A stretch of 36,434 nt of DNA from a virus, in IMG/VR virus record IMGVR_UViG_3300033571_008359, positions 1 to 36,434 of that record, one strand, 5' to 3'. Every line of letters begins with the position of its first letter. Positions within the stretch are counted from its first letter, which is position 1. The notes under the pieces were generated by a model. It had not been told where the DNA came from. It worked only from the letters and a program-made list of their open reading frames with translations, and ran no database searches. Made by a program: the position numbers and the translations under genes. Below are positions 1 to 7,028 of the stretch, piece by piece.

Positions 1-87
1 AGATCGGGATCCACTCGCACGGAACCTCGGTGCGTTCGAGGATCTCGACGGCGCTCGCCTTGAACCACTCGACGACCTGGCGGTACG
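1..87. repeat. Terminal direct repeat, left copy (circular assembly overlap)
   Basis: These 87 bases are identical to 36348-36434. The repeat lies inside the portal coding sequence and joining the ends restores one uninterrupted reading frame. This is best read as the k-mer overlap of a circular contig, meaning a circular or circularly permuted genome of 36,347 bp, not as a biological terminal repeat. Confidence 0.95.
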
Positions 88-898
88 TGTCGCGCTCGCG
101 CAAGGGCTTGACGCCCTTCACCCCCTCGGCCTTGTACTCAGACTTGTAGACCGTCCGCCCGTCCGGAAGCAGGCAGAGCTTGTCCGGCGTGCGCGAGATG
201 CGGTAGTACTCGACCACGCGCACCGACTCGTTCGTGACCCAGCCCGATTGCCGATCGCCCTGCGCGGTGACCGTGTCGAACGACGCCATGTCCGCGTCGG
301 GGTACTCCGCGCGAAAGTCGTCGCGCGTCATCTCGACGGCGATGAGCGCCCACGGCGTGTCGGAGGCGTCGGCCTCCTTGTGCGGGCCGAGGTAGACCGA
401 GAACCGGTTCCGGATGCGGTCGAACTTGATGACCTGGTCGAACGAGTCGGGCGACTCGTAGTCGGTGATGAGCCGCCAGTAGCCGACCCCGGACTCGGCG
501 GCGTGCGTGCCTGCCGTGTCGTAGCAGACGTCCGCGTTCGAGTCATACTCGATGTGCCGGACGATGCCCTGAATGACTTCTGCGGTCTCCTCGTCGGCCT
601 CGTCGTCGACCGGCGAGACCTTGATCGCGGGCTTGTTCATGCGCAGGTCGTTGGTGACCTGCTGCACGAACGTCGGCAGCTTGTTGATCGTCAGCGACGG
701 GCGGCGGTCGGCGTCACGCTGGGCCTTGACCTGCGCATCCCAGTGGTCCCCTTTGAGGAACGCGATGTCGCGCTTTGCCTGGTCGCGGTTGTCGTTCTCG
801 TTGGAGAGCGCCCACGACAGCCGACGCTTGATCTCGGCGATGATGGCTGCATCGTCCGCAGTGGCGGCCGGCTTCTCGGATTCGAGTTCGAGGCTCAT
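1..898 (-). CDS. P22 gp1-like portal protein, N-terminal part (continues at window end)
   Basis: This is the first 299 codons of the portal, the dodecameric ring at the packaging vertex through which terminase pumps DNA and to which the tail attaches. It starts at ATG 898, overlapping the terL stop as ATGA, and reads MSLELESEKPAATADDAA. It runs off base 1 and continues in frame at 36347 down to 35152, for 697 residues in all against 725 in P22 gp1. The segment with RDADRRPSLTINKLPTFVQQ followed by VTNDLRMNKPAIKVSP is typical of P22-type portals. Its position between terL and scaffold supports the call. It is split only by the arbitrary cut of the circle. Confidence 0.93.
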   Translation of the reverse strand, partial: MSLELESEKPAATADDAAIIAEIKRRLSWALSNENDNRDQAKRDIAFLKGDHWDAQVKAQRDADRRPSLTINKLPTFVQQVTNDLRMNKPAIKVSPVDDEADEETAEVIQGIVRHIEYDSNADVCYDTAGTHAAESGVGYWRLITDYESPDSFDQVIKFDRIRNRFSVYLGPHKEADASDTPWALIAVEMTRDDFRAEYPDADMASFDTVTAQGDRQSGWVTNESVRVVEYYRISRTPDKLCLLPDGRTVYKSEYKAEGVKGVKPLRERDTYRQVVEWFKASAVEILERTEVPCEWIPI

Positions 899-2184
899 CC
901 GACGAACACCCCCGCGAACTCGTCCTCGTCCTCTTCGACCTCGGACACCGGCTCGTCGTTCGTCAGCCGGTCGGCGACAAGCGCCAAGTAGCGCACCGCG
1001 TCGCCGCCGTGGCTGAACTCGTCATGCCGCGGCGCTCCGGGCTCGCCCGTGCTGCTCGGCACGTTGCGGCGGTAGCGCTTGAGGCACTCCAGCAGCCGTT
1101 CGACGCGCGGGTTCGCGGCGTTGAACCACAGCCGCGGGAACAGTTGCCGCACCGCCCGGATGCCGCGCTCGACGTCAGCGTTCGGCACGCGCTCGGCGTG
1201 GCGGCCCATGGCGGTCAGCACGGCGGAATCGGGCTTGCCCGTCTGGTGGCGCGTGGCCCACCCGTCGTGCGGGAGCCAGTCGCTCCCCCACAGCGCCTTC
1301 GGGTGCTCCTTGCCCAGCTCGCGCACGTAGCTGTCGAGCGTACGGCGCTGATCCTCGAGGTAGTCGAGCACGCGCACCTCGGAGGCCGCGCGCTGCACAA
1401 CCACGATCGCCATCGCGTCATTCCAGCCGAGGTCCCACACGCAGTGCATGCGCAGCAGCGGGTCGGCGGACATCGGGATGACGCGGCGGCGTGCGTCGGC
1501 CACCTCGTCGGCGTAGATCGCGCCCTCGACCGCGGGCAGGCACTCGCCCTCCCAGATGTGCGCGTACTCCCACGGCTTCATCGTGGCCTGGGCGTGCTGG
1601 CGCTCCTGCTCGAGCACCGGCGGGAAGTCCGGGTTGTCGCGCCACGACATCTCGAGGACGATGCTGTCCGGCGGCACTTGCTTCGTCGCCATGACGTGCA
1701 CCGGGTCGGTCTCCAGCTCCGGGTTGTACGTCGCCCAGATTTCCGAGCCGGCCTTGCGAATCGTCGGGATGAGGATCGACCACGAGCGCTTCGTGACGCT
1801 GCGGGCTTCCTCGAGCCAGACGATGTCGTAGCCCTCGAAGGACTTGATCGACTCGGCCGTCTTGTCGGACAGGCCCGAGAACGAGAACAGCGAGCCATTC
1901 GCCCCGCGGATCTCGGTCTCCAGCACCTGGTAGAACGCGCCGAGCTTGAGCGCCTCGATCTGGTCGCGCAGGAGCTGGTGCACCGACTCGCGGATGCTCT
2001 TCTGCACCTCTCGGCCGCAGAGGATGCGCAGACGTTGGCTCGCGGCCTTGATGAGCAGCGCGCGGGCCACCGACCACGACTTGCCGCCGCCCCGGCCGCC
2101 GTGGATGAACTTGTGGCGCGACGGCGTGAACAGCGCCCGCGCTTTGGGCGGGAACTTCGCGTCGACCTGGATCGCGGCGCCCAT
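895..2184 (-). CDS. terL: Terminase large subunit (packaging ATPase and nuclease)
   Basis: This is the DNA-packaging motor: an N-terminal ATPase drives DNA through the portal and a C-terminal RNase H-like nuclease cuts the concatemer. The 429-residue protein has a Walker A motif GGRGGGKS at about residues 29-36, a Walker B strand IVWLEEA at about 121-127, a coupling segment ATYNP, and a nuclease-domain start VWDLGWNDAMAIVVV carrying the first acidic residues. The start is set at ATG 2184, which overlaps the terS stop as ATGA; the frame is open upstream but that part is the shadow of terS. The stop overlaps the portal start. The motifs fit the Terminase_3/PBSX-like and P22-like large subunits. 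Confidence 0.94.
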   Translation of the reverse strand: MGAAIQVDAKFPPKARALFTPSRHKFIHGGRGGGKSWSVARALLIKAASQRLRILCGREVQKSIRESVHQLLRDQIEALKLGAFYQVLETEIRGANGSLFSFSGLSDKTAESIKSFEGYDIVWLEEARSVTKRSWSILIPTIRKAGSEIWATYNPELETDPVHVMATKQVPPDSIVLEMSWRDNPDFPPVLEQERQHAQATMKPWEYAHIWEGECLPAVEGAIYADEVADARRRVIPMSADPLLRMHCVWDLGWNDAMAIVVVQRAASEVRVLDYLEDQRRTLDSYVRELGKEHPKALWGSDWLPHDGWATRHQTGKPDSAVLTAMGRHAERVPNADVERGIRAVRQLFPRLWFNAANPRVERLLECLKRYRRNVPSSTGEPGAPRHDEFSHGGDAVRYLALVADRLTNDEPVSEVEEDEDEFAGVFVG

Positions 2185-2576
2185 CAGCCGAACCGCACCG
2201 TGATCTCGACCTGCGGGGCAGACTCGCCGTCCGCGCCGGTGAGCAGCGTCTTGTCGCCGTAGCGCTTCGGGGAGAGCTTGGAGGCGCGCCACTGCAGGCC
2301 GGCGAGCAGCACGCGGGCCTCGGCGGCCGGGACTTGGCCCGTCCGCACCTCGTCCATCAGGGTCACGATGTCGTCGTCGCAGCCGTCCGCCTGCCATTCC
2401 CGCGCGCGCGCGCACTTGGCCCGGAACGCTTCGTTGCCCTCCATCCAAGCGTCGACCGTGCTGCGTGCGGGCATGGCCTCGTCACGGCAGATTGCGCGCA
2501 TGGACTCGCCGTCGGCCAGGCGCTCGCAGATCAGGTCCGCGACTTCCTGCGAGAACGTGGACGGCCTGCCGCTCAC
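2184..2576 (-). CDS. terS: Terminase small subunit
   Basis: This is the DNA-recognition subunit of the packaging terminase. The 130-residue protein begins with an HTH-like segment (LADGESMRAICRDEAMPARS, about residues 20-39) followed by a helical region (EAFRAKCARAREWQADGCDD), the pattern of phage small terminases such as the Sf6 type. P22 gp3 has 162 residues. It starts at GTG 2576, overlapping the upstream stop as GTGA, and its own stop overlaps terL. The packaging site it recognises could not be located by eye. Confidence 0.85.
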   Translation of the reverse strand: MSGRPSTFSQEVADLICERLADGESMRAICRDEAMPARSTVDAWMEGNEAFRAKCARAREWQADGCDDDIVTLMDEVRTGQVPAAEARVLLAGLQWRASKLSPKRYGDKTLLTGADGESAPQVEITVRFG

Positions 2577-3037
2577 TTCGGCATCCGCTCAAACGGCGCG
2601 CGAACGAGCAGCAGCACCGGGTCGCGTTGGAGCGTCTGGAACCCGAGCCCGCGATACCAGCGTTCGAGCTGGCGCTGGTCGAGCGCGTTGCCGTGGTCGA
2701 GCGGGTCGTGCGCCTCGGGGTGCAGCACCAGTGCGATGCCGAGCGCGTCGGCCTGGGCTGCGATGGAGCGCATCAGCGCGGTCGCGTCGCCCTGGTTGCG
2801 CCGCTCGGGGGCGGTGAACACGTTCCGGATGAAGCGGGCGTTGTCCGGCAGCGGGGCGGTCCACTCGACGGAGCATGTCGCGCCCGCGTGGTAGAACTCG
2901 CCTTCGAGCCGCGTGACCTCGTGGGACGCGGCGCCGACGGGCAGGCCGAGCGAGGGTCGCTCGACGTGTTGCCGGGCGTTGTCCTGCGCCCGAGCGATGG
3001 CTTGTTCGGCGACGAACGCCGAGACGGCCGTCAGCAC
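2573..3037 (-). CDS. GNAT-like acetyltransferase, just upstream of terS
   Basis: The 154-residue protein resembles the GNAT N-acetyltransferase fold. It carries an acetyl-CoA-binding motif A (VFTAPERRNQGDATALMRSI, with R-R-x-x-G-D-A) near residues 95-114, and a motif-B-like WYRGLGFQTL near the C-terminus, as in many GNATs. The substrate is unknown. It starts at GTG 3037 inside the end of a small Gly/Lys-rich ORF and ends overlapping terS, so it is co-transcribed with packaging genes as the first sizeable late gene. It could modify a virion or host protein. Family assignment is fairly firm; the role is open. Confidence 0.72.
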   Translation of the reverse strand: MLTAVSAFVAEQAIARAQDNARQHVERPSLGLPVGAASHEVTRLEGEFYHAGATCSVEWTAPLPDNARFIRNVFTAPERRNQGDATALMRSIAAQADALGIALVLHPEAHDPLDHGNALDQRQLERWYRGLGFQTLQRDPVLLLVRAPFERMPK

Positions 3038-3096
3038 TTCCGGCCGCCGCCGCCCTTGCCGCCCTTGCCCTTCGCTTTCATCGCGCCGCGCCCCAT
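3031..3096 (-). CDS. Gly/Lys-rich micro-protein at the head of the late operon
   Basis: The 21-codon ORF starts with ATG 3096, directly after the T-tract of the intrinsic terminator. It encodes MGRGA followed by a Lys/Gly-rich tail ending GGGGRKC, and its end overlaps the GTG start of the acetyltransferase gene. It could be a translated leader that couples translation into the next gene. No homology claim is made, and it is too short to be sure it is expressed. Confidence 0.4.
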   Translation of the reverse strand: MGRGAMKAKGKGGKGGGGRKC

Positions 3097-3122
3097 GAAG
3101 AAAAGCCCGGGCGTGCCGGGCT
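3097..3122 (-). terminator. Intrinsic terminator between early and late minus-strand operons
   Basis: On the minus strand a perfect 7-bp stem (AGCCCGG / CCGGGCT, at 3116-3122 and 3104-3110, 5-nt loop) is followed by TTTCTTC. It lies after the last early gene and immediately before the first late ORF. A further 6-bp inverted repeat (GAGTGG/CCACTC, 3129-3145) lies just upstream in the direction of transcription. This placement resembles a lambda tR'-type terminator that late-gene antitermination must overcome. Confidence 0.75.
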
Positions 3123-3171
3123 CAAAGCGAGTGGTGAGGCCACTCACGGAGGAGACGGGGCAATACTCCCG

Positions 3172-3378
3172 CTAAGGCGGCGCCGGAATCCCGGCTTTCT
3201 GCGGGGCGTGTCGAGCGTGTAGCGCGAGGATGAGGACGCCGGTCGAGTAGCGCGGTTCGGCGCCGAGAGTCAGCCAGCCGTGGACGGCGCCGCGCGAGGA
3301 GTGCGTGGCGGCGGCGATCTCGTCGACCGTCAGCCCTGCGCGGCGCAGGTCGAGGAGGATGCGGGGCCAGTCGGTCAC
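3172..3378 (-). CDS. Small HTH protein at the end of the early operon (late-regulator candidate)
   Basis: The 68-residue protein has a helix-turn-helix-like segment, RAGLTVDEIAAATHSSRGAV and then HGWL, at about residues 13-36, so it probably binds DNA. The start is GTG 3378, overlapping the preceding stop as GTGA; the stop is TAG. It is the last gene before the terminator and late operon, the position held by the late antiterminator Q (gene 23 in P22) in lambdoid phages. That position suggests control of late expression, but there is no sequence match to Q that I can see. Confidence 0.6.
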   Translation of the reverse strand: MTDWPRILLDLRRAGLTVDEIAAATHSSRGAVHGWLTLGAEPRYSTGVLILALHARHAPQKAGIPAPP

Positions 3379-3563
3379 GTGCCGGTCCCCTGCCGCACCA
3401 GGCGCTCCAGCTCCTCCCGCTGCGCAGGCGACGCGGCCACCGCCTCACGGGCCAAGAGCGCGCGCAGCTCGTCGGCCGCGGCGTAGTCGGGCGTGTCGTG
3501 CGGGCGGAACGCGCAGCGCTCTCGGATGGCGCGGGCAAGGCGGGCGATGGACTCGGCGGTCAT
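3375..3563 (-). CDS. Small helical protein of unknown function
   Basis: The 62-residue product is MTAESIARLARAIRERCAFR and then an acidic/helical stretch rich in Ala, Arg and Glu. It was placed by ATG 3563, which overlaps the stop of the gene before it as ATGA, and by its GTGA overlap with the following HTH gene. It has no membrane segment, cysteines or recognisable motif. Confidence 0.6.
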   Translation of the reverse strand: MTAESIARLARAIRERCAFRPHDTPDYAAADELRALLAREAVAASPAQREELERLVRQGTGT

Positions 3564-3733
3564 CGCTGCGCCTCCCGCCACATGACAGCCTCCAGGCGGT
3601 CAGCAATGGCGTCCAGCATCTCGGCCGAGTGCGCGGCCTTGTTGTCGGGGTCCTGCCGCGCATCGTTCGCCAGAGCCCGCGCCCATCCTGCGGCCTTCCT
3701 CGCCCACGCGATCAGCTCGGTCATGTCCATCAC
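3560..3733 (-). CDS. Small helical protein of unknown function
   Basis: The 57-residue product from GTG 3733 reads VMDMTELIAWARKAAGWARA and then helical sequence with DARQDPDNKAAHSAEMLDA. It overlaps the rusA stop at one end and the next start (ATGA) at the other, which makes it a convincing member of the operon despite its size. ATG 3730 is an alternative start. It is predicted helical and soluble, with no recognised family. Confidence 0.62.
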   Translation of the reverse strand: MMDMTELIAWARKAAGWARALANDARQDPDNKAAHSAEMLDAIADRLEAVMWREAQR

Positions 3734-4164
3734 GGCTCCCGGAAAAGCGCGGCAAGGAGGCCGGCCTGTTGTGCCTTCAGCGGGCGGACGGCGACTTCAG
3801 TGCGCGGGTTGTGCCGGTCGATGCCGTGCAAGATAGTTTTTCGTCGCACTTGGCGGTCGTTGCGATAAACGCCGGCCTGCAGCAGCACACGATCCTCGCC
3901 GTTTCCGCTGTAGCGATCCTGCAGCACGTCGAGCACGACCGACTCGTCAAGGTCTGGACGCTCGCTCGCGTACCAGATACGCAAGGCGACCTCGACTGGA
4001 CCCTGCAATCGCACGCGCGCCGCCGGCGGGATCTGGCGCAGCGCGTCGCGCTCGTAGTTCCGCGCGGCCACGGACTTGATAACCGCCAAGCGCCCGCCAA
4101 TCGTAACGATTTTGCGGTTGTTGGCTTTGCTGGCCGGTTGGCCGAGGATCACGAACTCGATCAC
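3730..4164 (-). CDS. rusA: RusA-type Holliday junction resolvase
   Basis: This is an endodeoxyribonuclease that cuts four-way junctions and helps resolve replication or recombination intermediates before packaging. The 144-residue protein starts at GTG 4164 (GTGA overlap). It opens with the RusA-like strand IEFVILGQPASKANN (about residues 2-16) and carries the metal-binding acidic residues in RPDLDE (D71, D73) and NDRQV (D103), matching the D70/D72/D91 pattern of E. coli RusA. Length is close to the family's 120-140. The early-operon position near the replication genes agrees with lambda-like phages in which RusA replaces Rap. Confidence 0.85.
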   Translation of the reverse strand: MIEFVILGQPASKANNRKIVTIGGRLAVIKSVAARNYERDALRQIPPAARVRLQGPVEVALRIWYASERPDLDESVVLDVLQDRYSGNGEDRVLLQAGVYRNDRQVRRKTILHGIDRHNPRTEVAVRPLKAQQAGLLAALFREP

Positions 4165-4385
4165 GCCGCCGCCCCCTGCTTCTCGCGGTCCGTCAGCACG
4201 TCGAGCCGCGCCTTGACCTGGCGCCACTCCTCCGGCGTCAGCGAGCGCTTGAGCGCGACGGCCTGCTCGCGGCGGAAGCGCTTCGGCGAGGCCATCAAGG
4301 CGCGGGAGTAGCAGCAGAGCTGGCCGGTGTAGATCGCGTGCAGGCGGTCGTCCTCGGCGCGGCGGCACTCGGGGCAGAGGGTCAT
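4161..4385 (-). CDS. Small cysteine-containing protein (zinc-finger-like)
   Basis: The 74-residue protein opens MTLCPECRRAEDDRLHAIY and then TGQLCCYS. The CPEC and CC pairs, about 18 residues apart, could hold a zinc ion. The C-terminal half is charged and helical (RSLTPEEWRQVKARLDVLTD). It is linked by ATGA and GTGA overlaps to the genes on both sides. The function is unknown; nucleic-acid binding is possible. Confidence 0.6.
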   Translation of the reverse strand: MTLCPECRRAEDDRLHAIYTGQLCCYSRALMASPKRFRREQAVALKRSLTPEEWRQVKARLDVLTDREKQGAAA

Positions 4386-4525
4386 GCGTCGTCGCTCCCC
4401 GGCTCGCGGCTGTAGGCGTCGCACGGGATCACGGCCGGCTCGTCGCACAGCCGGCACCAGCGGACGACGACGTAGACGGGCGGATGAACGCGCGCCTCGC
4501 AGTGGGTGCAGGTGGCGCAGCTCAT
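4382..4525 (-). CDS. 47-residue zinc-ribbon-like protein
   Basis: It starts MSCATCTHCEARVHPPVYVV and continues RWCRLCDEPAVIPC. Two CxxC pairs, CTHC and CRLC, are spaced like a zinc ribbon. ATG 4525 overlaps the helicase stop and the TGA overlaps the next start. It could be an accessory to the helicase or resolvase, but there is no direct evidence. Confidence 0.6.
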   Translation of the reverse strand: MSCATCTHCEARVHPPVYVVVRWCRLCDEPAVIPCDAYSREPGSDDA

Positions 4526-5433
4526 CGCACGTACCCCTGCGGAGCCGCCCGGGCGGACCCGAGGAACTGCTGCGACTCGGGATCGAACCACAGCGCGATC
4601 CGCCCCTCCCATTCGCCGTTGCGCTGCTTGTCGCAGACCAGCATGGCGTCGGGCTTCTCGTCGTCCTCCATGCCGCCCGCCTGGATCTCGAACTGCTTGC
4701 GCTTGTTCCGCCAAACGATCATCACGTTGTCGGCCTGATCGCTGATCGAGCCGCTGCCCTTCATGTCGAACTTGCCCGGCAGGCTGTTTTCGTCGTCGGC
4801 CTTGCGGATGTGGTGCACCAGGTGCAGGTGCATGCCGGTGTCCCGCGCGATGCTCGTCAGGGTGTCGAGGAGGTTCTTCTGCCCGTTGTAGTCGTCCTCG
4901 CCGCGGACGCACTTCATCAACGAATCGACCACGATGTGCTGCATGTGCAGCCGCTCGTGGCAGTAGCGCAGCACTGCGAGCAGGCGCAGCGGATCGACCG
5001 TGCCCTGCTGGTCGTACAGCCACAGCCGGCCATCCGACCAGTCGTGGAACTCGTCGACGAATTGCTCCGTCGGCCGGCTCCCGCGCGACGCTTGGCGGCA
5101 CATGCGCTCGAGCGTCGCCTCGGGCTTCATCTCGAAACTGGCGACCATGCACCGCTGGCCCTGCGCCATCAGCCCGAGAATCACCTGCCCGGTCAGCAGC
5201 GACTTGCCGTGCCCGTTGATGCCCGCCCACACGGTCAGCTCGCCGGGGCGCAGCGCGATGATCTCGTGCGTCTTGGCCCACGGCAGCAGCGCGCCATCGG
5301 GCTGGCCCTTGCGGGCGAACCTCGCAGCGACTGCCTCGCGCCACGCCGACGCAGGCCGCACCTTCACCTGGGGCTCGGAGTCGCGCATGTAGCGCGCCCA
5401 GTCGATCTCGTCCCGCTCGATCACGCCTGCCAT
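4522..5433 (-). CDS. DnaB/T7 gp4-type replicative helicase (RecA-like ATPase)
   Basis: This ATP-driven helicase is expected to unwind DNA at the phage fork. The 303-residue protein from ATG 5433 has Walker A GINGHGKS at 71-78, the SFEMK glutamate at about 101, a Walker B strand HIVVD ending at D170, and a later HLVHHIRK motif, in the order seen in superfamily-4 helicases and in the helicase half of primase-helicases. It lacks a primase/toprim domain. ATG 5433 is favoured by a strong GGGGAGG ribosome site; GTG 5424 would give a GTGA overlap with the preceding gene. It is paired with the initiator gene upstream, like lambda O with P, although P is a loader. Confidence 0.85.
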   Translation of the reverse strand: MAGVIERDEIDWARYMRDSEPQVKVRPASAWREAVAARFARKGQPDGALLPWAKTHEIIALRPGELTVWAGINGHGKSLLTGQVILGLMAQGQRCMVASFEMKPEATLERMCRQASRGSRPTEQFVDEFHDWSDGRLWLYDQQGTVDPLRLLAVLRYCHERLHMQHIVVDSLMKCVRGEDDYNGQKNLLDTLTSIARDTGMHLHLVHHIRKADDENSLPGKFDMKGSGSISDQADNVMIVWRNKRKQFEIQAGGMEDDEKPDAMLVCDKQRNGEWEGRIALWFDPESQQFLGSARAAPQGYVR

Positions 5434-5753
5434 GACACCACCTCCCCGGTTGCGTCGATGCCGTACACGGCGCGCGGCTCGATGTCGTGAATCGCCTCCC
5501 ACCACCGCCAGAACAGCAGCGGATCGCCCTCGCGCAGCTCCAGGTGCACGCGCAGGCCACGCAGGAACCGCAGGTCCGCCAACTCCGGCTTCTCGCCCTG
5601 CGTCCACACCGTCGGCAGCTCGTCGCGCTCAATCTGCTGCTCGGGCGTCTGCCAGGGCCACGTGACGCTCGGCGCGGTCCCGATCTCAAGGAACACCGCA
5701 GCCGGCCTCCAGCCCGCCGCGCGAGCCGCTTCAATCTGCCGATGCCCGATCAC
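5421..5753 (-). CDS. Unknown 110-residue protein between initiator and helicase
   Basis: It starts at GTG 5753, overlapping the initiator stop as GTGA. The sequence begins VIGHRQIEAARAAGWRPAAV and includes FLRGLRVHLELREGDPLLFW followed by RWWEAIHDIEPRAVYG. It has aromatic and acidic residues and no obvious motif, signal peptide or membrane segment. Its place in the replication block suggests an accessory replication role, which is inference only. Confidence 0.6.
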   Translation of the reverse strand: MIGHRQIEAARAAGWRPAAVFLEIGTAPSVTWPWQTPEQQIERDELPTVWTQGEKPELADLRFLRGLRVHLELREGDPLLFWRWWEAIHDIEPRAVYGIDATGEVVSWQA

Positions 5754-6472
5754 ACCGCCCCCGCCATCAACGAGTCCACGGTCTTGGCGCGAGGCGCCCG
5801 GTTCTGCTCCTTCGACAGCCACTTCACGACAAACGCCTGCACGCCACGCGGCGTTTTGCGGTTCGTTGGATTCGCGATGCACCAGGCCCGCATCTCGCGC
5901 AGTTGCTGCACGACCTTGACCGCTGGGTAGGCCGTCGACCACTCGGCAACGTGCGCTTCGGTCACGTCGAAGTCGGTGCCGTCGACAAGCGGGATCTGCA
6001 CAACCGGAGTCGGAGGGGGGTCTGCCTCGGGCGGAGCATTGGGGGCCGGCGTCGGGTCGCAAAGCGGCTCGGCGCTATCTCCTTCCCTTCCCTTCCTTCC
6101 CTTCCCTTCCCCTTGATCGCGTGAAGCACGCGTGCCTGACGCGTGGGCCACGCGTGCCGGAAGTGACGATTGAGACTCCCGATTGTTGATGACCTGGTGT
6201 TTCTTGAACGTCACGATCTCTGCGTACTGCTTGCCGCCGACTTCGTAGAGCACCACCATGCCGAGGTCTGTCAGTTCCTTGCCCAGCGATACGACGTCAC
6301 AGTCGTCTCCTGGCAAGTACCGCATCTTCAGCGTGCGTGGCTTCCACTCAAGTCGGCCCTCGCGGTCCGCTTCACACCAAAGCGACACGTAGAAGAGCCG
6401 TGCAAGGGGCGTCAGGGACACAATGTCCTCGGACGTAAAGAACTCGGGCTTGATCGTGCGAATGCGCGACAT
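5750..6472 (-). CDS. Replication initiator / replisome organiser (lambda O-like arrangement)
   Basis: The 240-residue protein has an N-terminal winged-helix-type region starting MSRIRTIKPEFFTSEDIVSL (about 1-95), typical of phage replisome organisers. A low-complexity basic/Pro linker (about 110-165, GEGKGRKGREGDS then PPEADPPPTP) follows, then a C-terminal helical domain with VVQQLREMRAWCIANPTNRK, like DnaT/DnaD-type helicase-loading domains. The linker DNA contains phased iterons and a polypyrimidine tract, the same logic as oriLambda inside gene O. The stop overlaps the next gene. It should bind the origin and recruit the helicase encoded two genes on. Confidence 0.78.
   Translation of the reverse strand: MSRIRTIKPEFFTSEDIVSLTPLARLFYVSLWCEADREGRLEWKPRTLKMRYLPGDDCDVVSLGKELTDLGMVVLYEVGGKQYAEIVTFKKHQVINNRESQSSLPARVAHASGTRASRDQGEGKGRKGREGDSAEPLCDPTPAPNAPPEADPPPTPVVQIPLVDGTDFDVTEAHVAEWSTAYPAVKVVQQLREMRAWCIANPTNRKTPRGVQAFVVKWLSKEQNRAPRAKTVDSLMAGAV
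6078..6160. other. Candidate replication origin inside the initiator gene
   Basis: Four copies of (A/T)CGCGTG start at 6117, 6128, 6139 and 6150, exactly 11 bp apart, so on one face of the helix. They directly adjoin a 37-base pure pyrimidine tract (6078-6114, CCTTC-type repeats). The block encodes the flexible linker of the initiator protein, as the iterons of lambda do in gene O. The sequence beyond 6160 (to about 6215) is more AT rich than its surroundings. Binding by the initiator is inferred. Confidence 0.55.
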
Positions 6473-6685
6473 TCAGACCCCCGCCAGCCGCGCGATCCGC
6501 TGCATCGCCCACTCGTACTCGGCGGACAACGCCTCGGGGAAGCGGGCCACGAACATGCCCTTCAGGCGCTCGTAGAGGGAGTGCTTGCCGTGGTCGGCCG
6601 CGACGAACGCGATCGTGCTGGCCTGCCGAAAGAACGCGGCCATCGGGTGCTCGAGCACCGTGCGCGCGACCAGCTGCTCAGGCAC
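6473..6685 (-). CDS. Small protein of unknown function before the initiator
   Basis: The 70-residue protein from GTG 6685 reads VPEQLVARTVLEHPMAAFFR and contains a helical, aromatic C-terminal part ending AMQRIARLAGV. It overlaps the preceding HTH-like gene by 8 bases and its TGA is followed at once by the initiator ATG (TGAATG), so translation is likely coupled. No family was recognised. Confidence 0.6.
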   Translation of the reverse strand: MPEQLVARTVLEHPMAAFFRQASTIAFVAADHGKHSLYERLKGMFVARFPEALSAEYEWAMQRIARLAGV

Positions 6686-7028
6686 GCGGAATCCCCTTGT
6701 CGCTTCTCGGCTGGCGCCTGCGGAACGCTTCCGGCACCGTCCCGGCAGCGCGTGCGCGTCGGAACTGCTTCTGCGACATCCCGAGCGACTTCGCCATCTC
6801 GGCCATGCGGTAGTGCGACCGGATCGCGGACGCAGCGCCGGGGGTGGCCTGGTGCTCGTCGTCGTCGAGACGAGACGCGGGCAGCCTGACAACTCGCCCG
6901 GGCGGCAGGCTCGCGTGGACCTTGAGCGCGCCCGCGCAGAACCCGAGCGGGCCGAGCAGCGCGTCGCTCATCAGACCTGAGGACGGCCCCGTGTAGGCGC
7001 CTTCTGATAGCTCGGCTGTGCCCATCAT
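6678..7028 (-). CDS. Putative small DNA-binding protein
   Basis: The 116-residue protein from ATG 7028 (ATGA overlap) has a Gly/Pro-rich first half and an HTH-like C-terminal part, YRMAEMAKSLGMSQKQFRRA, at about residues 73-92. It lies in the position of lambda cII, between cro and the replication genes, so an early regulator is plausible. I see no clear similarity to CII. Confidence 0.55.
   Translation of the reverse strand: MMGTAELSEGAYTGPSSGLMSDALLGPLGFCAGALKVHASLPPGRVVRLPASRLDDDEHQATPGAASAIRSHYRMAEMAKSLGMSQKQFRRARAAGTVPEAFRRRQPRSDKGIPRA

Noticed and set aside
1009-2262. 417-codon plus-strand ORF opposite terL
   Set aside because: Antisense shadow of a GC-rich gene; the terL motifs on the minus strand are unambiguous.
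895-2448. Longer terL starting at 2448
   Set aside because: The extra N-terminal 88 codons are the out-of-frame shadow of terS with Arg/Gly-rich composition; ATG 2184 with ATGA overlap is the natural start.
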